A stretch of DNA of 64,000 bases, from assembly GCA_944472155.2 (NCBI GenBank), contig OX235272.1, positions 16,910,354 through 16,974,353 of the forward strand, read 5' to 3'. The stretch comes from Trichobilharzia szidati. Its lineage: Eukaryota > Platyhelminthes > Trematoda > Strigeidida > Schistosomatidae. The notes below the pieces were generated by a model that made no database searches, had not been told where the DNA came from, and worked only from the letters and a program-made list of their open reading frames with translations. Numbering within the stretch: position 1 is the first letter of the stretch; the number at the start of each line of letters is the position of its first letter. Of this stretch, positions 1 to 11,335 are shown in pieces. A program made the position numbers and the translations under genes.

Positions 1-72
1 ACCTTAGAAGCAGTTAAAAAGAATTAATTGCAGACCCTGAACTCACTTATAGGACGAAACTACCCATTGATG
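1..72 (+). mobile_element. Penelope-like element RT fragment, cut by the window edge
   Basis: Read with one frameshift near base 25, the translation gives LEAVKK followed by ELIADPELTYRTKLPID. This matches the same part of the PLE reverse transcriptase at the right window end (KAVRNELISDQELELRTKVPL). It lies just after the RT segment containing the conserved SFDIVSLYT-type motif. A 5'-truncated RTE-A insertion follows directly at about 73. Decayed and non-functional here. Confidence 0.65.
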
Positions 73-475
73 CCACTCAAGATCAGATGGCCGGCCGGCC
101 AGAAAAGATCAGCAACAGAGAGGGACCTCTGGTGATGAGCGAACCAACTCAGTAGGAACTGATTGTGAAACAAATAGGCAGGAAGAAATGGAGATGGATT
201 GGCTGGCCATACTCTGAGGAAACAAACCATCAAGTGAGTGATATCACTAGACAAGCCATTGCTCGAGTGGAAGCCGACTGGAAGGGAAGCGGTGAGTTGG
301 TCGTCAGTGTGAGGGTGGGTGACTTGGAGGAGGTGATGTGAAGAGGAGATGAAAACGTGTTAGCAGACTTGGAGCCAGGTGAAAACTGTAGGAGAGAACC
401 GAACGCAATGGAGACGCACGGCTGAAGCCCTATGTTACTCTAGGAACTAAAGGAAACAATAATGATAATAATATT
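73..475 (+). mobile_element. RTE-A LINE, 5'-truncated 3' end
   Basis: About 400 bp covering the C-terminal end of the RTE ORF (RWPA...WRWIGWPY...LEW...) and the 3' end, finishing with a 'gaagccctatgtt' tail and an AAT-rich run. It has an extra GGCC tandem unit (ggccggccggcc) relative to the copies at 4180 and 50120. It appears inserted into the PLE fragment at 1-72. It belongs to the same subfamily as the copies at 3254 and 49588. Confidence 0.85.
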
Positions 476-1679
476 TATTCACTGTGGTATTTATTCCGCT
501 GCTGCTTAAACTTTTTTTCTTAATCTGTCTAAACCTTTTGGTGAATATTGATTGTCTCGAAGTTTTCTTTTTCTATGATCTAAAGTTCTTCCTTCAAATG
601 ACTTTAACTACAAATAACTTATGTTATCTCAGAACAGTCTGCCTTCGTAGAAGTCATGTCCAAGTGACCAAAAAAACGTAATAACTAAGTTAAAGGTCTG
701 AGTAAGGTAAGAACGAAGGTATTTTCAGGGTAGTATGAGATCGTTTTATTACATGGATTCTCTTCAAGTGCATACATCCTAAACAAAATCAATTATAAGC
801 TAAGAAATTTCTGAACATTCCTTTAATACTCACCTCGAGTTATAGAACGAAAGAATGAGCAACATAATTCCAAAGATGATGTAAGTAGAGAGATTATTAT
901 GCGTTATGGATTAACTGTTTATATAAAAATTAGGCGAACTGGCTATAGTTCAGATTTCTATTGGAAACAAGGATGGACTAGAGAGAAAATACAAGACAGA
1001 GGGATAGAGTGAATTTATACATATTATGGTAGGGAGTTCAGGAGGGTGAGAGTGAATATTTAAATAAAATTATAAGATAAACTAAAAAGTTTAGTCGATT
1101 CGGAAAGTTAATAATGAGTTCAGCTCACTAAGTGAAATTCAAAAGCAAAATTAAGTGGAATTTTATGCAACAGGACAAAACACAAAATCACACAAACAAA
1201 ACAATTATGGTTACCAGGGTAGTGAGAGATTGAACACGTTATCTTTCGGTATATGGAGGTCGGGTGGATGTCTTTCGATAACAATGGCTTCTGAGAACTA
1301 CAGCAACCTTGGCTTTTTTATGTATTGATTATTTTGAAAGCCAGACTAGTTTCCACTGTATGTCGCGTGTGTAAATTAGGTGTCTGGCAATTGCACTTAA
1401 GAACTGTTTGCTGCCTTTCAAATATCATTTGGAGAAACGTTTAACTTCATAATCCAGCGCATAAAAATGTATTTTAACTATTTGTAAGGAGCTTAAATCA
1501 TGCATTATCCAGAAAAGATTTACACAGGAATTTATGCTAATATATGTTAGAGTTCAGGTTATCATAATTTTAGGAATACGTACTACTGTAGCAAATCAAT
1601 CCTGCAAACAGTGGTGATATTAAGGATTTAAGATATTCGATTTGAAAAATCAACACACATTACTATTGTACATTGACTA
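476..1679. other. Unassigned AT-rich stretch
   Basis: No coding region, tRNA-like box or internal repeat was recognised. Only short spurious ORFs are present. It may be old decayed repeat or unique intergenic DNA. Confidence 0.4.
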
Positions 1680-2480
1680 GCATCGATGATTCCCCTGATT
1701 ATGGTGCGATGGATAATGCAACAGACTGCAGGGGAGCCAGAAGACAAGAATATGCTGGACCAACAAGAAGACTGTCGAAGACTTGAACTTCACAGACAAC
1801 TCATGTCTAGTGTTACACAAATTTGAAGATCTATAGGCGCAAACCAACAAGTTAGAAGAAGAACAAGGCAACATAAACAGACATTCAGGTGGACACAGAA
1901 GATACCCAGTCAGCAACAAAAAGCAGTAATCGTCATCAGCCGGGGAAATTTGAAGGAAGCCATTTCTTTCGCTTAGCATCGTTTCATCCACAGTTAGGTG
2001 GCAGGAATGAGGACGTTGAAACCAGGATCGGAAATGTAGGACAGACCTTGATCAGTTTGAAATCAGCCTGGAAATCTACTGCAATAAGCATAAGGAACAC
2101 GATTCAAGTTCTCAATACTAATTTCAAGTGACTTCTTCTACATTCAGACTTTATTAACAGCTGCCCTCACTAGTATCATACTGCAAACCGGATGGCATGC
2201 CAAAAAGGATTGGCAGCAAGGAACTCTACAGTGCAATAAATCTACCATGATATATGGAGATGGACTGAACACATGATGACGTCAAATGCTAGAGATTCCC
2301 TCAAGTGGAACCCAAAGTGAAAGCGACAAGTTGGAAGTTCATAGGTGAAATGGAGGAGATGAGCGCCTGCAGGCAATCATGGAGCCATCTAAAGATGACT
2401 GCAGTGAACAGGATGAAATAGAGATGTATTACTGAATCCAAATGTTTCACTAGCAGTTTAATAGAATAATAATTATAATT
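1680..2480 (+). mobile_element. Old decayed RTE-type LINE fragment (group D)
   Basis: Reading across frameshifts recovers RTE blocks in the expected order: a 'tggataatgc' RT segment, the 'gaagatctataggcgcaaaccaacaagtt' region in pieces, the 'gcaggaatgaggacgttgaaa' region, and a 3' end with an AATAAT-like tail. It is much more diverged than the A and B copies, so it is an older insertion. Confidence 0.65.
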
Positions 2481-2499
2481 TATGATCTAGAGATATTAG

Positions 2500-2806
2500 T
2501 GTGGTGAGAGCTGGCTGCTAGCCAATGTTGGTAGACAGTAATTGACGTCAATGTTTATGTCCCCAATATTGGTGGTGAGAAAATGAGAACAAAGGCTTTG
2601 CATAGGCGGATACAGTTAGCATATGGATGATCTGACACAGCCACAAAGAGATGCAAGGTTAACTTTCTGTGAGAAACAACCATCAATCAAAAGACTGTAT
2701 TTTCTACTAACAATAATCTACAATAATGTACATTGAAATCTATAAATATGTGTTGATTTTCCTTAATAAACGATCTGTTGCCTGGCCCTTGTCTTCTGTT
2801 GTTACA
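2500..2806 (+). mobile_element. Solo LTR of an LTR retrotransposon
   Basis: A 307-bp unit starting TG and ending CA, bounded by the 4-bp direct repeat TTAG (2496-2499 and 2807-2810). It contains an AATAAA signal near 2765. A reverse-complement copy lies at 12423-12729 and has the same length. No primer-binding site, polypurine tract or coding region adjoins either copy, so both are solo LTRs, the usual product of LTR-LTR recombination. The family (for example a schistosome Gypsy-type element) cannot be named from the LTR alone. Confidence 0.8.
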
Positions 2807-2810
2807 TTAG

Positions 2811-3253
2811 TATCATAACATTCGCCAAGTGACCTTGATCAAATAACCTTGAGGTGCGCACGACGCAATCCACTTGGCTAAATAACATGCAGCATCCATT
2901 TTAATTATGTTTAGCAGATTTTTTTTATTTTATGCAAAACGTATTTTCAATAATCATACTCAGACGTTTTTCTTCTCTATTAGGTGTGGTTTTTCATTAA
3001 AAACGATTGAAGTAGTAGTACAAGTTTTATTGCAGAAATACTTGACAAACTTCACTTTTTATTACCTACATATTTCTGAATAAACACCAATTACTTTTAT
3101 GTTACCGACTTAAGATAATGACTTAAGATAATCCCTTTACCACGGCCAGATAAACATTTTTGTCAGGCATAATTTTGTTTCATTTTATTATTTGATTTTT
3201 TTTATTTGGTTATTATTACTATTGCTCAATAACAACACTGCATTTCTCATGCA
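2811..3253. other. Unassigned stretch
   Basis: AT-rich, with T-runs near 2920 and 3200. No gene or recognisable repeat was seen. Confidence 0.35.
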
Positions 3254-4545
3254 TTGATCAGATCGCCACATTACGGATCATCATTGAACAAAGCTTGGAA
3301 TGGCAGTCACCTCTCTATCTCAACTTCATCGACTTTGAAAAGGCCTTCGATAGCGCAGCGTCAATCGAGAGGTGCTTTGGCAACTACTTCGCTACTATGG
3401 GGTGTCACCGAAAATTATACATCTCATCCAACAGCTGTACGACAATGCTGCATGCCAAGTAATCCACAGTGGGAAACTTACAGAACCCTTCGAAGTGAGG
3501 ACAGGAGTAAGACAAGCTGGCTGCCTACTGTCGCCAATGATTTTCCTGATTGCGGTAGACTGGATAATGCGACAAACAGCGGTGGGCAATGAGGAAACAG
3601 GCATAAAATGAACTCACACGAAATACTTGGAGGATCTGGACTTCGCCGATGATGATATATGTCTGATTTCCCACAAACTGGAAGATATGCAAGCGAAAAG
3701 CAACAAGTTGGCAGAAGAAGCATCCGGAGAAGATAGGACTTCAGGTGAACATAGAGAAAACAGAGGTGATGAAGATTCCTGGCCAACACCACCAACAGCA
3801 ACAACAACAACAGACAGCAATCAGCCAGCATAAATGGGAGGAACCTGAAAGAAACAACCCCCTTTAACTACCAACCTGGGAAGCATCGATTCAACTACAG
3901 GCCAACAGAACTGACGAGGATATCAAAGCAGCAAGAATTGGAAAAGCAAGACAAGCTTTCACTACTCTCAAGTCTGTGTGGAGGTCAACACTGAGCACTC
4001 AGCATCAAAACGAAGATAAGATCCGGATTTTCAACTCCAATGTGAAGTCAGTCAGTGCTACTCACTATACGGATGGATCAGAGACTTGCACTGCGCGTCA
4101 TAAAGAGCATCTCAAACAAGCTACAGACCTTCATCAACAGCTGGTTGTCTTCGCTCAATACCACTCAGGATCAGATGGCCGGCCAGAAAACATCAGCAAC
4201 AGAGAGGGATCTCTGACAATGAGCGAACCAACTCAGCAGGAACTGATTGCGAAACAAATATGCAGGAAGAAATGGAGATGAATTGGCTGGCCATACTCTG
4301 AGGAAACAATGCATCAAGTGACATCACTAGACAAGCCATCGCTCGAGTGGAACCCGAATGAAATGGAAGTGGCGAGTTGTTCGTCAGTGCGGGGGTGGGT
4401 GACTTGGAGGAGGTCATGTGAATAGGAGATGAAAGCATGTGGCAGACTTTGAGGCAGGTGAATACTGTAGCAGAGAACCGAACGCAGTGGAGACGCACGA
4501 ATGAAGCCCTATGTTCCTCTGGGAATTAAAGGATATAATAATAAT
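3254..4545 (+). mobile_element. RTE-A LINE, 5'-truncated, RT domain to 3' end
   Basis: About 1.3 kb. Conceptual translation across frameshifts gives the RT blocks: QIATLRIIIEQ, NFIDFEKAFDS, YYGVSPKIIHLIQQLYDNA, then VRQ-A-GCLLSPMIFLIAVDWIMRQT and DLDFADDDICLISHK. The catalytic FADD box carries an extra Asp codon (GATGATGAT), and an extra Ala codon splits RQGC. Downstream are a Q/T-rich segment, the RWPA...WRW C-terminal part and the 3' tail 'tcctctgggaattaaagga' plus AATAATAAT. Dead copy with several frameshifts. Confidence 0.9.
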
Positions 4546-5489
4546 TTCTCATGCAGACTAGTGTAAATACTTTACCGTATTTTCAAAAATGTTTGTCCAA
4601 TTTATACATTCATATCCCATACTAATCATGTAATACTGACATCCGTTTTCCTTTCAATCTCCACTTGCAAATTTCTTTCTACATTATACCTTAAATTACT
4701 TAATTACTAGTATGTGATTGGTGTTATGGATACTTTTTTAAATATAAATACGGCTGTACAGCTTTTGAAAATGATTTCTTTAGAAGACAGTTTTTCTTCA
4801 CTGTTACGTATTTCCTTTTGTCTGGCTTAACATAGGAATTTTCCGCTCCAGTAAATAAAATGATCAATAATTCAGGTCTATTCGCTTGCTTTCAGGCTTC
4901 ACAAGAACCAGTCTACGTGTGACCAGACTACTGTAACATGGTTTACGCACTCAAATTACTATCCAGTCTCACACCGGCAGATTATTGCATTTCAAAGCTG
5001 AATGTTGTCATAGTTACGCTTAAGTGGAAAGGTCAACGATCTTCAGCAGCAAAATTTTTGGAGGTATTTCTGGTATCATATTGTTTCAAAGCAAAATAAA
5101 GTTATAATAAATAATCCTTTTCTTCTCTGGGATTGGATTGATGGAATCACACGAGTTGGTGTAAACATCCGGAAAGCCAGTTGGTCAATGAAAGCATAAA
5201 TAACCATGGGGAAATAGAATACTCATACAATGTTCGAAGCTGGGAAGGCTGTTCAGATATTGCACAGGAAATGGGAGGATATAACATAGAAGTACTTGTA
5301 GTCTGTGGGAGCAGATAGAACGGAGGTGGACTGTCGAAGATGCTTACTGGAGAGTCAGTAATTTTCTCCTGTCACATAGATGACAACCATGAGCACACTG
5401 AGGGAGTGTCCATCACGATGTCCGCAACGGCATCTCCTCCTGCAGGATAATTACAGCAAGATTTAATTCAAAAGATAGGAAAGTTACAA
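4546..5489. other. Unassigned stretch
   Basis: No gene recognised. The right half (from about 5160) may hold further decayed RTE sequence leading into the 3' end at 5490, but the match is too weak to call. Confidence 0.35.
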
Positions 5490-5705
5490 AAATCCAATGC
5501 GCCAGACCCTCTAGAGGAACCCTAATGAGAAGTGGCAAGTTGGATGTCCTAAGGTAATATGGAGGTGATCGTGTGAGGAGATGGAAGCTCATGGACAATC
5601 GTTGAGCTATCTAAAGATGACTTTAGTAAACGCGATGAAATAAAGATTTGCTGTTGAAACACTGTATTCCACTAGGAACTCAAGGGAATAATGACAATAA
5701 ATAAT
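5490..5705 (+). mobile_element. Old RTE-type LINE 3' end
   Basis: Shows the typical 3' order: a 'gaggaaccctaatgagaagtg' segment in pieces, then a 'gtgaggagatggaag' block, then 'tattccactaggaactcaag' and an AAT-rich tail. It keeps the TTCC-loop-GGAA terminal hairpin. Confidence 0.65.
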
Positions 5706-5759
5706 AGTATTTCTATGAAGATAGAACCATTCTGGTGAACTAAGGTGTTATTCAAAAAA

Positions 5760-5955
5760 ATTGAAGCGAAGAAAATTTCCTTTTCGACGAAGTCATCAAC
5801 TAGGCTGTACATTCGTGTATTTATATCAAATGTGTGAGAAAGTTCCAGAATTATTTCCGGTCAGAGGTCAGATTAATAAAATTACTAAGTGTAATAAACA
5901 GAAGATAGGTAGTGGCACTATTTTAGAAATATCTCAGGTGAAAGGTCAAATCAAA
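5760..5955 (-). repeat. Left arm of an inverted pair: PLE terminal repeat (class IV)
   Basis: About 190 bp that is nearly identical, in reverse complement, to 6495-6688. On the minus strand it reads a 'tgtacagcctagttgatga' core followed by a GAAA box and a palindromic 'gaaattttctt' segment, a hammerhead-like layout. Related single copies lie at about 22425-22480 and 46995-47070. Between the arms is a PLE C-terminal coding scrap, which supports assignment to a PLE terminal repeat. Confidence 0.65.
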
Positions 5956-5984
5956 GGACATTTACAAGATCCGACCCAACCTAC

Positions 5985-6085
5985 CAAAGGGAGTGAAATC
6001 AAGATATCTAGGAATAGCTGAGGCACTGGCGACCCAAAATCTCAAGCCTACTCTGTGTCCGAAAAGAAATACGTCTAACCGTTGT
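5985..6085 (+). pseudogene. PLE endonuclease C-terminal scrap
   Basis: Translates to IAEALATQNLKPTLCPK-type sequence. This resembles the C-terminal end of PLE GIY-YIG endonucleases, as in EALAIH at 47440 and EAIAIRLKQPVLC at 22700. It lies between two inverted PLE arms in the same strand sense as the right arm. Confidence 0.6.
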
Positions 6086-6314
6086 CCCTGCCGTGGCCAT
6101 CATGAAAAGTCAGTCTCACCAATAATGATTATCCTTTTACCTTTCTTGACCAACCTTTCCGTTTATTTGTTGTATTTACGGTTTTAAATCCCTATCTGCA
6201 CTACTAGATTTGGTTACTGTCTTTATTTTTATATGTCCGAACCTTCTACTCATTTCGTTAATACTACGTCCTTAATCCATAATTATACAAACTGACGAGT
6301 TTTCCAATAATTAT

Positions 6315-6450
6315 AATCCGGTGGGTGCGTACTGTGAAGAGTCCCAAACTAGGACGAAACAGCTGTCCAGCACTCCCAGGTTTTCCAATGGTTCTCCAAC
6401 TAATGTCAGCTCATGATGAAATCCTGTAACCAATTATAATCCTATTTTGT
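6315..6450 (+). mobile_element. S2 SINE, 3' part with hammerhead-like core
   Basis: Begins in the T-arm end of the tRNA-like head (cggtgggtgcg) and runs through the hammerhead-like block to the conserved end 'caatggttctccaactaatg'. The core at 6329-6373 has intact stem II (GTCC/GGAC) and GAAA but has lost the first C of CTGAAGA. Confidence 0.8.
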
Positions 6451-6494
6451 CTTTCCTACCCTATCTTTCTGTTTATTACACATTTTAATTTTTA

Positions 6495-6688
6495 ATTTGA
6501 CCTTACACCTGAGATATTTCTAAAATAGTGCCACTACCTATCTTCTGTTTATTACACTTAGTAATTTTATTAATCTGATCTCTGACCGGAAATAATTCTG
6601 GAACTTTCTCACACATTTGATATAAATACACGAATGTACAGCCTAGTTGATGACTTCGTTGAAAAGGAAATTTTCTTCGCTGCAACCG
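6495..6688 (+). repeat. Right arm of inverted pair: PLE terminal repeat (class IV)
   Basis: Reverse complement of 5760-5955 with few differences. On this strand the hammerhead-like elements are TTGATGA, a short stem II and a GAAA-like box, then the palindromic arm and 'cttcgctg', which can pair with 'cagcc' before the core. A PLE coding scrap on the same strand lies upstream, the order also seen at 45 kb. Confidence 0.6.
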
Positions 6689-6689
6689 T

Positions 6690-7189
6690 CCTTTTAATAA
6701 TTCCTATGATCCAATGCATATATTCCGTGAATTGAGATGTACAAAAGAGCGCTACTACCAGTCTCCACGCTTCAAAATGGTACACGTAAATGCCGAGTAA
6801 AGAAAATGCACAGCAGTAGAATCCTGAGAACCCCCACTTAATAAACTGACAATGAAAGACTATGGATTTTTGTCACGTTTTCATCCGATCGTTACCACTT
6901 CTTTCCCAATCTAATTCTGTGTCACTTAACTTTGTTCTATGAGGAAGACGTCGGTTTAGCATGCACAATATATTTCCTAGCCATTTCATTCGAGATCATA
7001 TAGTCGGACATTACCCCTCTTAACTAACTTTCAACGTCTAACTGTTTTATTACTGAACATATTACACCACCTTATACATAGGAGATTGCACGGAGATAAA
7101 TATGGTCAAAAACTACTAGTCTTTTCATATTTTCCACATTTAGTGGCAATGCCTTACAGCTGTAAACAAAAACGGATGAACTTGCTAGA
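6690..7189. other. Unassigned stretch
   Basis: No convincing gene or repeat was recognised before the LINE fragment that begins near 7190. Confidence 0.3.
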
Positions 7190-7520
7190 GAAGTATGTGG
7201 ATGAAATTGTGGAGCTGAATCGAATGAGGTGGCTAGAGCACGTACTAAGCATGCCAAGCCACAGTCTTCTTCGTCGAGCAATGTTAGCTAACATATGACT
7301 GGGGTGGAAAAGTGTTAGAGGTTGTCAAATCAAAATCTGGTGTCAATCCATGAAGTCCTTGACTGTTGATTTGAGAGACACAGGAAGATGTCATCTGTAC
7401 GACTGCTGTCCTCAAGACAGTCAGAACTGTAGTCTGGAGACTCTTGGTGATATGGCTGAATTACAGAAATATTTAAGCGATTCCTAACCTAGCGGAGTGG
7501 GCTTCAAAACTACTCACAGT
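7190..7520 (+). mobile_element. LINE C-terminal fragment of a second RTE type
   Basis: Translation gives ELNRMRWLEHVLSMPSHSLLRRAML, then (after a stop) GWKSVRGCQIKIWCQSMKSLTVDL and GRCHLYDC. This is the RW-GHV-RMP-RR-ML pattern of another RTE/SR2-like LINE C-terminus, clearly different from the A/B copies in this window. Decayed by stops. Confidence 0.6.
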
Positions 7521-7651
7521 GTAATAAACATGGTTCACCTGATTCTCTTGAAAGTTCCACAACACTACGTATAATTATACCCGGGTTTTCAGATTATTAA
7601 CTGTGCCCTATGAGTTGATATAATTTTGAAGCATATAGTATACGAATATTA

Positions 7652-8103
7652 TTATTATTATTGTATCCTTTAATTCCTAGAGGAACATAGGGCTTCAGCC
7701 GTGCGTCTCCATTGCGTCCAGTTCTCTGCTACAGTCTTCACCTGGATCCACGTCTGTCCACACGTTTTCACCTCCTCTTCACATGACCTCCTGCAAGTCA
7801 ACCTTGCACTGACGACCAACTCGCCGCTTCCCTTTCGAGTTCCACTCGAGCAATGGCTCGTCTAGTGATGTCACTTGATGGTTTGTTTCCTCAGAGGATG
7901 GCCAGACAATCCATCTCCATTTCTTCGTGCCTATTTGTTTCATAATCGCTTCCTGCTGAGTTGGTTCGCTCATCGCCAGAGATCTCTGTTTCTGATCTTT
8001 TCTGGCCGGCCATTTGATCTTGAGTGGTATTGAGCGAAGACAACTGTTAATGGAGTTCCGTGGTTTGTTTGAGATGCTCTTTATGACGCGCCAGTGTCTG
8101 TAA
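7652..8103 (-). mobile_element. RTE-A LINE, 5'-truncated 3' end
   Basis: Starts with an ATT-rich tail (the 3' end on the minus strand) and 'tcctttaattcctagagga', and continues into the WRWI/RWPA coding end. Same subfamily as the copies at 14513, 39708 and 56023. Confidence 0.85.
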
Positions 8104-8675
8104 GATAAACTTATTTTTTCCTAGTATTACACTTTTATTTTGGTATAAACAAATTGCTACGATTATCAAGGTTAAATGTTATGCTTTTATCAAATCTACA
8201 AAGGGTATATATAAATTTGTAGATATTCTTGGCCTCTGAATTAACACAAGTGTTAATTCATAGTCACGTAGTGTTTATGAACTGAAATAGGCTTCCACTC
8301 ATTCCCTGTATGCTCTCTCCCTCTCTCAACGCATATATATACATATATTGAGTGAAACGTGACTCTATCCTCTTTTTCGAATACTCTATCCCTTTGTAGT
8401 TAGATTCTAGTTGCTACCTGATAAAAATAGCAACAGTAACCGGCGCTGAAACAGATAACAATATCTGTTCTAAAAATAAGAAAACACATTCATTTGTAAA
8501 TTTTTCTATTTATATAATTTCTATCGCCATCTAATATTCATTAATTTCTATATGCTTAGTTAAGGATTTCATCTCTGTGTAAAATTTATTATTTATGAAG
8601 GTACACCGAGGTCACTGGCACTGTTTACTCAGTATAAAAGACAGTTAACACAGACTTACACTGTGCATTAGATGC
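8104..8675. other. Unassigned AT-rich stretch
   Basis: Contains a short alternating 'catatatatacatatat' run near 8330. No gene recognised. Confidence 0.35.
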
Positions 8676-9368
8676 TATAATAATAATAATAATTTGCTTT
8701 ATTCCAAAACAGTACTTGTGATACAGAATGGAATTCTCAGCATTTTTACTACAGTATTGCATCCAGTTAGTACATAAACAATAAATAGAATTCTACATAG
8801 ATTAAGGAAACCTCAGTTCATTATTACAACAATAAATTGTCATGTCAGTAGCAAAGCCAAAGTTGAACAGTGTTTGAAGGTGTTAGAAAAGTAGGAGCGG
8901 TCATATTTACTGACGTAAGCGGAAGAAAGAAACAAAGCAGCACATAACAGAAAAAAAAGAGAGAGAGAGAAAAAGGAAAAGAAAGAAAGAAAATGTTGTA
9001 CCTATAAATGATATGAGTTGGAAAGACGAGGTCCAGTGGTTCTACTGACTATTTAATGAATTATAGGTGTCACGCCTAATGCTTTTTTATCGCACAGAAC
9101 ACGAGCTAAGTAGGGTATGGTTGAGTTTTTGTACTTGCTTGCTGTTGCGAGCATATAGTTTTCTATATAGGCTTCTGGTTTTGCGTGATGAGATGCAAGG
9201 GGAGAGTTGTGAATGAAGAGGGTGGTGTGAGTAAGATAAAATGGATTTGGCCCATTTTTCACATGAGTCCATGTGCCTGTCAACCAGAATATTAACAAGC
9301 TGGTTAAGTGGCACGTTGCTTACCCTGCTGACAACCTTTAACATCCTGCGTAATATGTTATAGTTATT
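8676..9368 (-). mobile_element. CR1-type LINE 3' end
   Basis: On the minus strand it encodes LRRMLKVVSRVSNVPLNQLVNILVDRH, SCEKWAKSIL and SRKTRSLYRKLYAR, the region C-terminal to the RT. A purine-rich 3' UTR follows, ending in (AAT)n. Close copies: 10651, 31923 and 38450. It forms a long inverted pair with the copy at 10651-11335. Confidence 0.85.
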
Positions 9369-9923
9369 ATCATCTTTTGTCGTTGATATCTCCACCAGAT
9401 TACAATTATATACAACGGAAACTTACTGAAAGTGTCTACAAGACTTTATCAGCATATCCTTAAAAGTCTCCCTAATAAAGGTACCAAAGTATTTTCAAAT
9501 ATGGTTGCCAAACACCTGATTGACAGGAGGCATGTAGTGGAAATTTGTTAGACCTTTAAAGTAAGTAATTCTAGTTACTTAGTTTCTCAGAAGCCAGTGC
9601 TGTTAAATGATCTCTGCGTAACCTCTGTATGCAGAATGATAGCATGATAAATCTCTTACTACCATGCTAACTGTGACTGCTTTGTTCGACTGCAAAAACA
9701 TTTTGATTTTCCCTCATCATTATGTTTCCAAATTTAATTTATTGTTTGTCTATTTCATCATCATTTCACTTTTACTACTCACTGCAATTCTCTTGAACTT
9801 TCCATCATATTGTGTATAAATTCTCTCTGTTGTTCGATATTGTATTCTGTCTCTAGTCAATCCTTGTTTTTAACCGATATCCGAACTGTGCTCACCCTTT
9901 TCTCTTACCTAATTATGCTATAC
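9369..9923. other. Unassigned stretch
   Basis: No recognisable gene. The first 250 bp may be coding debris of another LINE, but no motif was firm enough to call. Confidence 0.3.
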
Positions 9924-10082
9924 TATATCTTGGCGATTTCTAAGAAAATATTCCGTCTTACTTTCTACATCAAGAAGTTAAAACATTCTGGTATAACCCA
10001 AGCCTTACTCCAACAATTCGTTAACTCTCGAATTCTTCCTATTATTCTCTATTGTTCCCCGGGCTACTGAAGAAAGACTATC
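9924..10082 (+). mobile_element. CR1-type LINE, RT C-terminal segment
   Basis: Encodes LAISKKIFRLTFYIKKLKHSG..QALLQQFVNSRILPIILYCSPG, identical in type to the minus-strand copy at 38450. The expected next residues resume at 10651, so this is the left piece of one CR1 copy split by about 565 bp of other sequence including an S1 SINE. Confidence 0.8.
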
Positions 10083-10460
10083 TTAGGAGAAAGACTGTCT
10101 TAGTTTTTAGTTTTCGAAATTAATATCCCTGACAGGGTCTGGAAGTGGTGACAGAATGCAAACCTATTATGTTTTAACTGTGGTTTGAACTACACCAATA
10201 CCTTGGTTACCCCTTGACAACAACAAATACACATATTTTTATTCCAAAATGAGGACGATGATCTTGTTGACATATTTCTCATTTTTTCTGAATCACCTTT
10301 ATTTTTCATGCAGTGTTCCTACCTTTTAATTCTAATTGTCGACCTCGTACATTGCGTCTTCTTAGGTCTTCGGACTAGATATTTTCTAACAAAAGGAAAA
10401 AAGCGACGTAACTGTAGATGGGAACATTGAAAACGTTGGTGTTTAATACATCCGGGAACA
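10083..10460. other. Sequence separating the two CR1 pieces, unassigned
   Basis: No gene recognised. Starts with a near-repeat of 'gaaagactatcttagga'. Probably part of an insertion or rearrangement that brought in the adjacent S1 SINE. Confidence 0.35.
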
Positions 10461-10649
10461 TGACTTCGGTAACATATACAGCGGTTAGGACTCTTGTCGA
10501 CCATGCACATGGTCCGGGGTTTGATCCTCTGCCGACGCACACTCGATATCAACGGTCGGCCTGCTAAATTTGGGCTACCGATATCACATGCTGAAAATTC
10601 CATACTTGTATCAAAACTACAGTGTGAAATTAAGCTGTAATCAAAAAAA
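10461..10649 (+). mobile_element. S1b SINE (tRNA-like head, A-rich tail)
   Basis: Degraded S1 head (A-box-like 'agcggttaggac', B-box-like 'ggggtttgatcc'), then a tail unlike the RTE-derived one: 'ctaccgatatcacatgctga', 'ccatacttgtatcaaaac' and a final 'aagctgtaatc' plus poly-A. Other copies with this tail: 32906-33112 (-) and 34129-34290 (+). Confidence 0.75.
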
Positions 10650-10650
10650 A

Positions 10651-11335
10651 ATATTACGCAGGATGTTAAAGGTTGTCACCAGGGTAAGCAACGTGCCACT
10701 TAACCAGCTTGTTAATATTCTGGTCGACAGGCAGGCACTTAGACTCATGTGAAAAATGGGCCAAATCCATTTTATCTAACTCACATCTCTCTCTTCACTC
10801 ACAACTCTCCCATTGCATCTCATCAGGAAAAACCAGAAGTCTATATAGTAAACTATATGCTCGCAACAGCAAGTACAGAAACTCAACCATACTCTACTTA
10901 GCTCGTGTTCTGTGCGATAAAAAAGCATTAGGCGTGACACCTATAATTCATTAAATAGTCAGTAGAACAACTGGATCTCGTCTTTCCAACTCATATCATT
11001 CATAGGTACAACATTTTCTTTCTTTCTTTTCCTTTTTCTCTCTCTCTTTTTCTTTTCTTCCATTATGTACTGCTTTGTTTCTTTCTTCAGCTTACGCCAG
11101 TAAATATGACTGCACCTACTTTTCTAACACCTTCAAACACTGTTCAACTTTGGCTTTGCTACCGATATGCCAATATGTTATTTTCATAATGATCTGAGAT
11201 TTCCTTAATCTATGTTGAATTCTATTTATTGATAATGTACTAAGTGGATGCAATACTGTAGTAGTAAAAATGCTGAGAATTCCATTCTGTATCACAAGTA
11301 CTGTTTTGGAATAAAGCAAATTATTATTATTATTG
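10651..11335 (+). mobile_element. CR1-type LINE 3' end
   Basis: Encodes LRRMLKVVTRVSNVPLNQLVNILVDRQ and SCEKWAKSILSNSHLSLHSQLS, then SLYSKLYARNSKY. A pyrimidine-rich UTR on this strand follows, with the end 'gcaaattattattattatt'. It continues the piece at 9924-10082. Confidence 0.85.
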
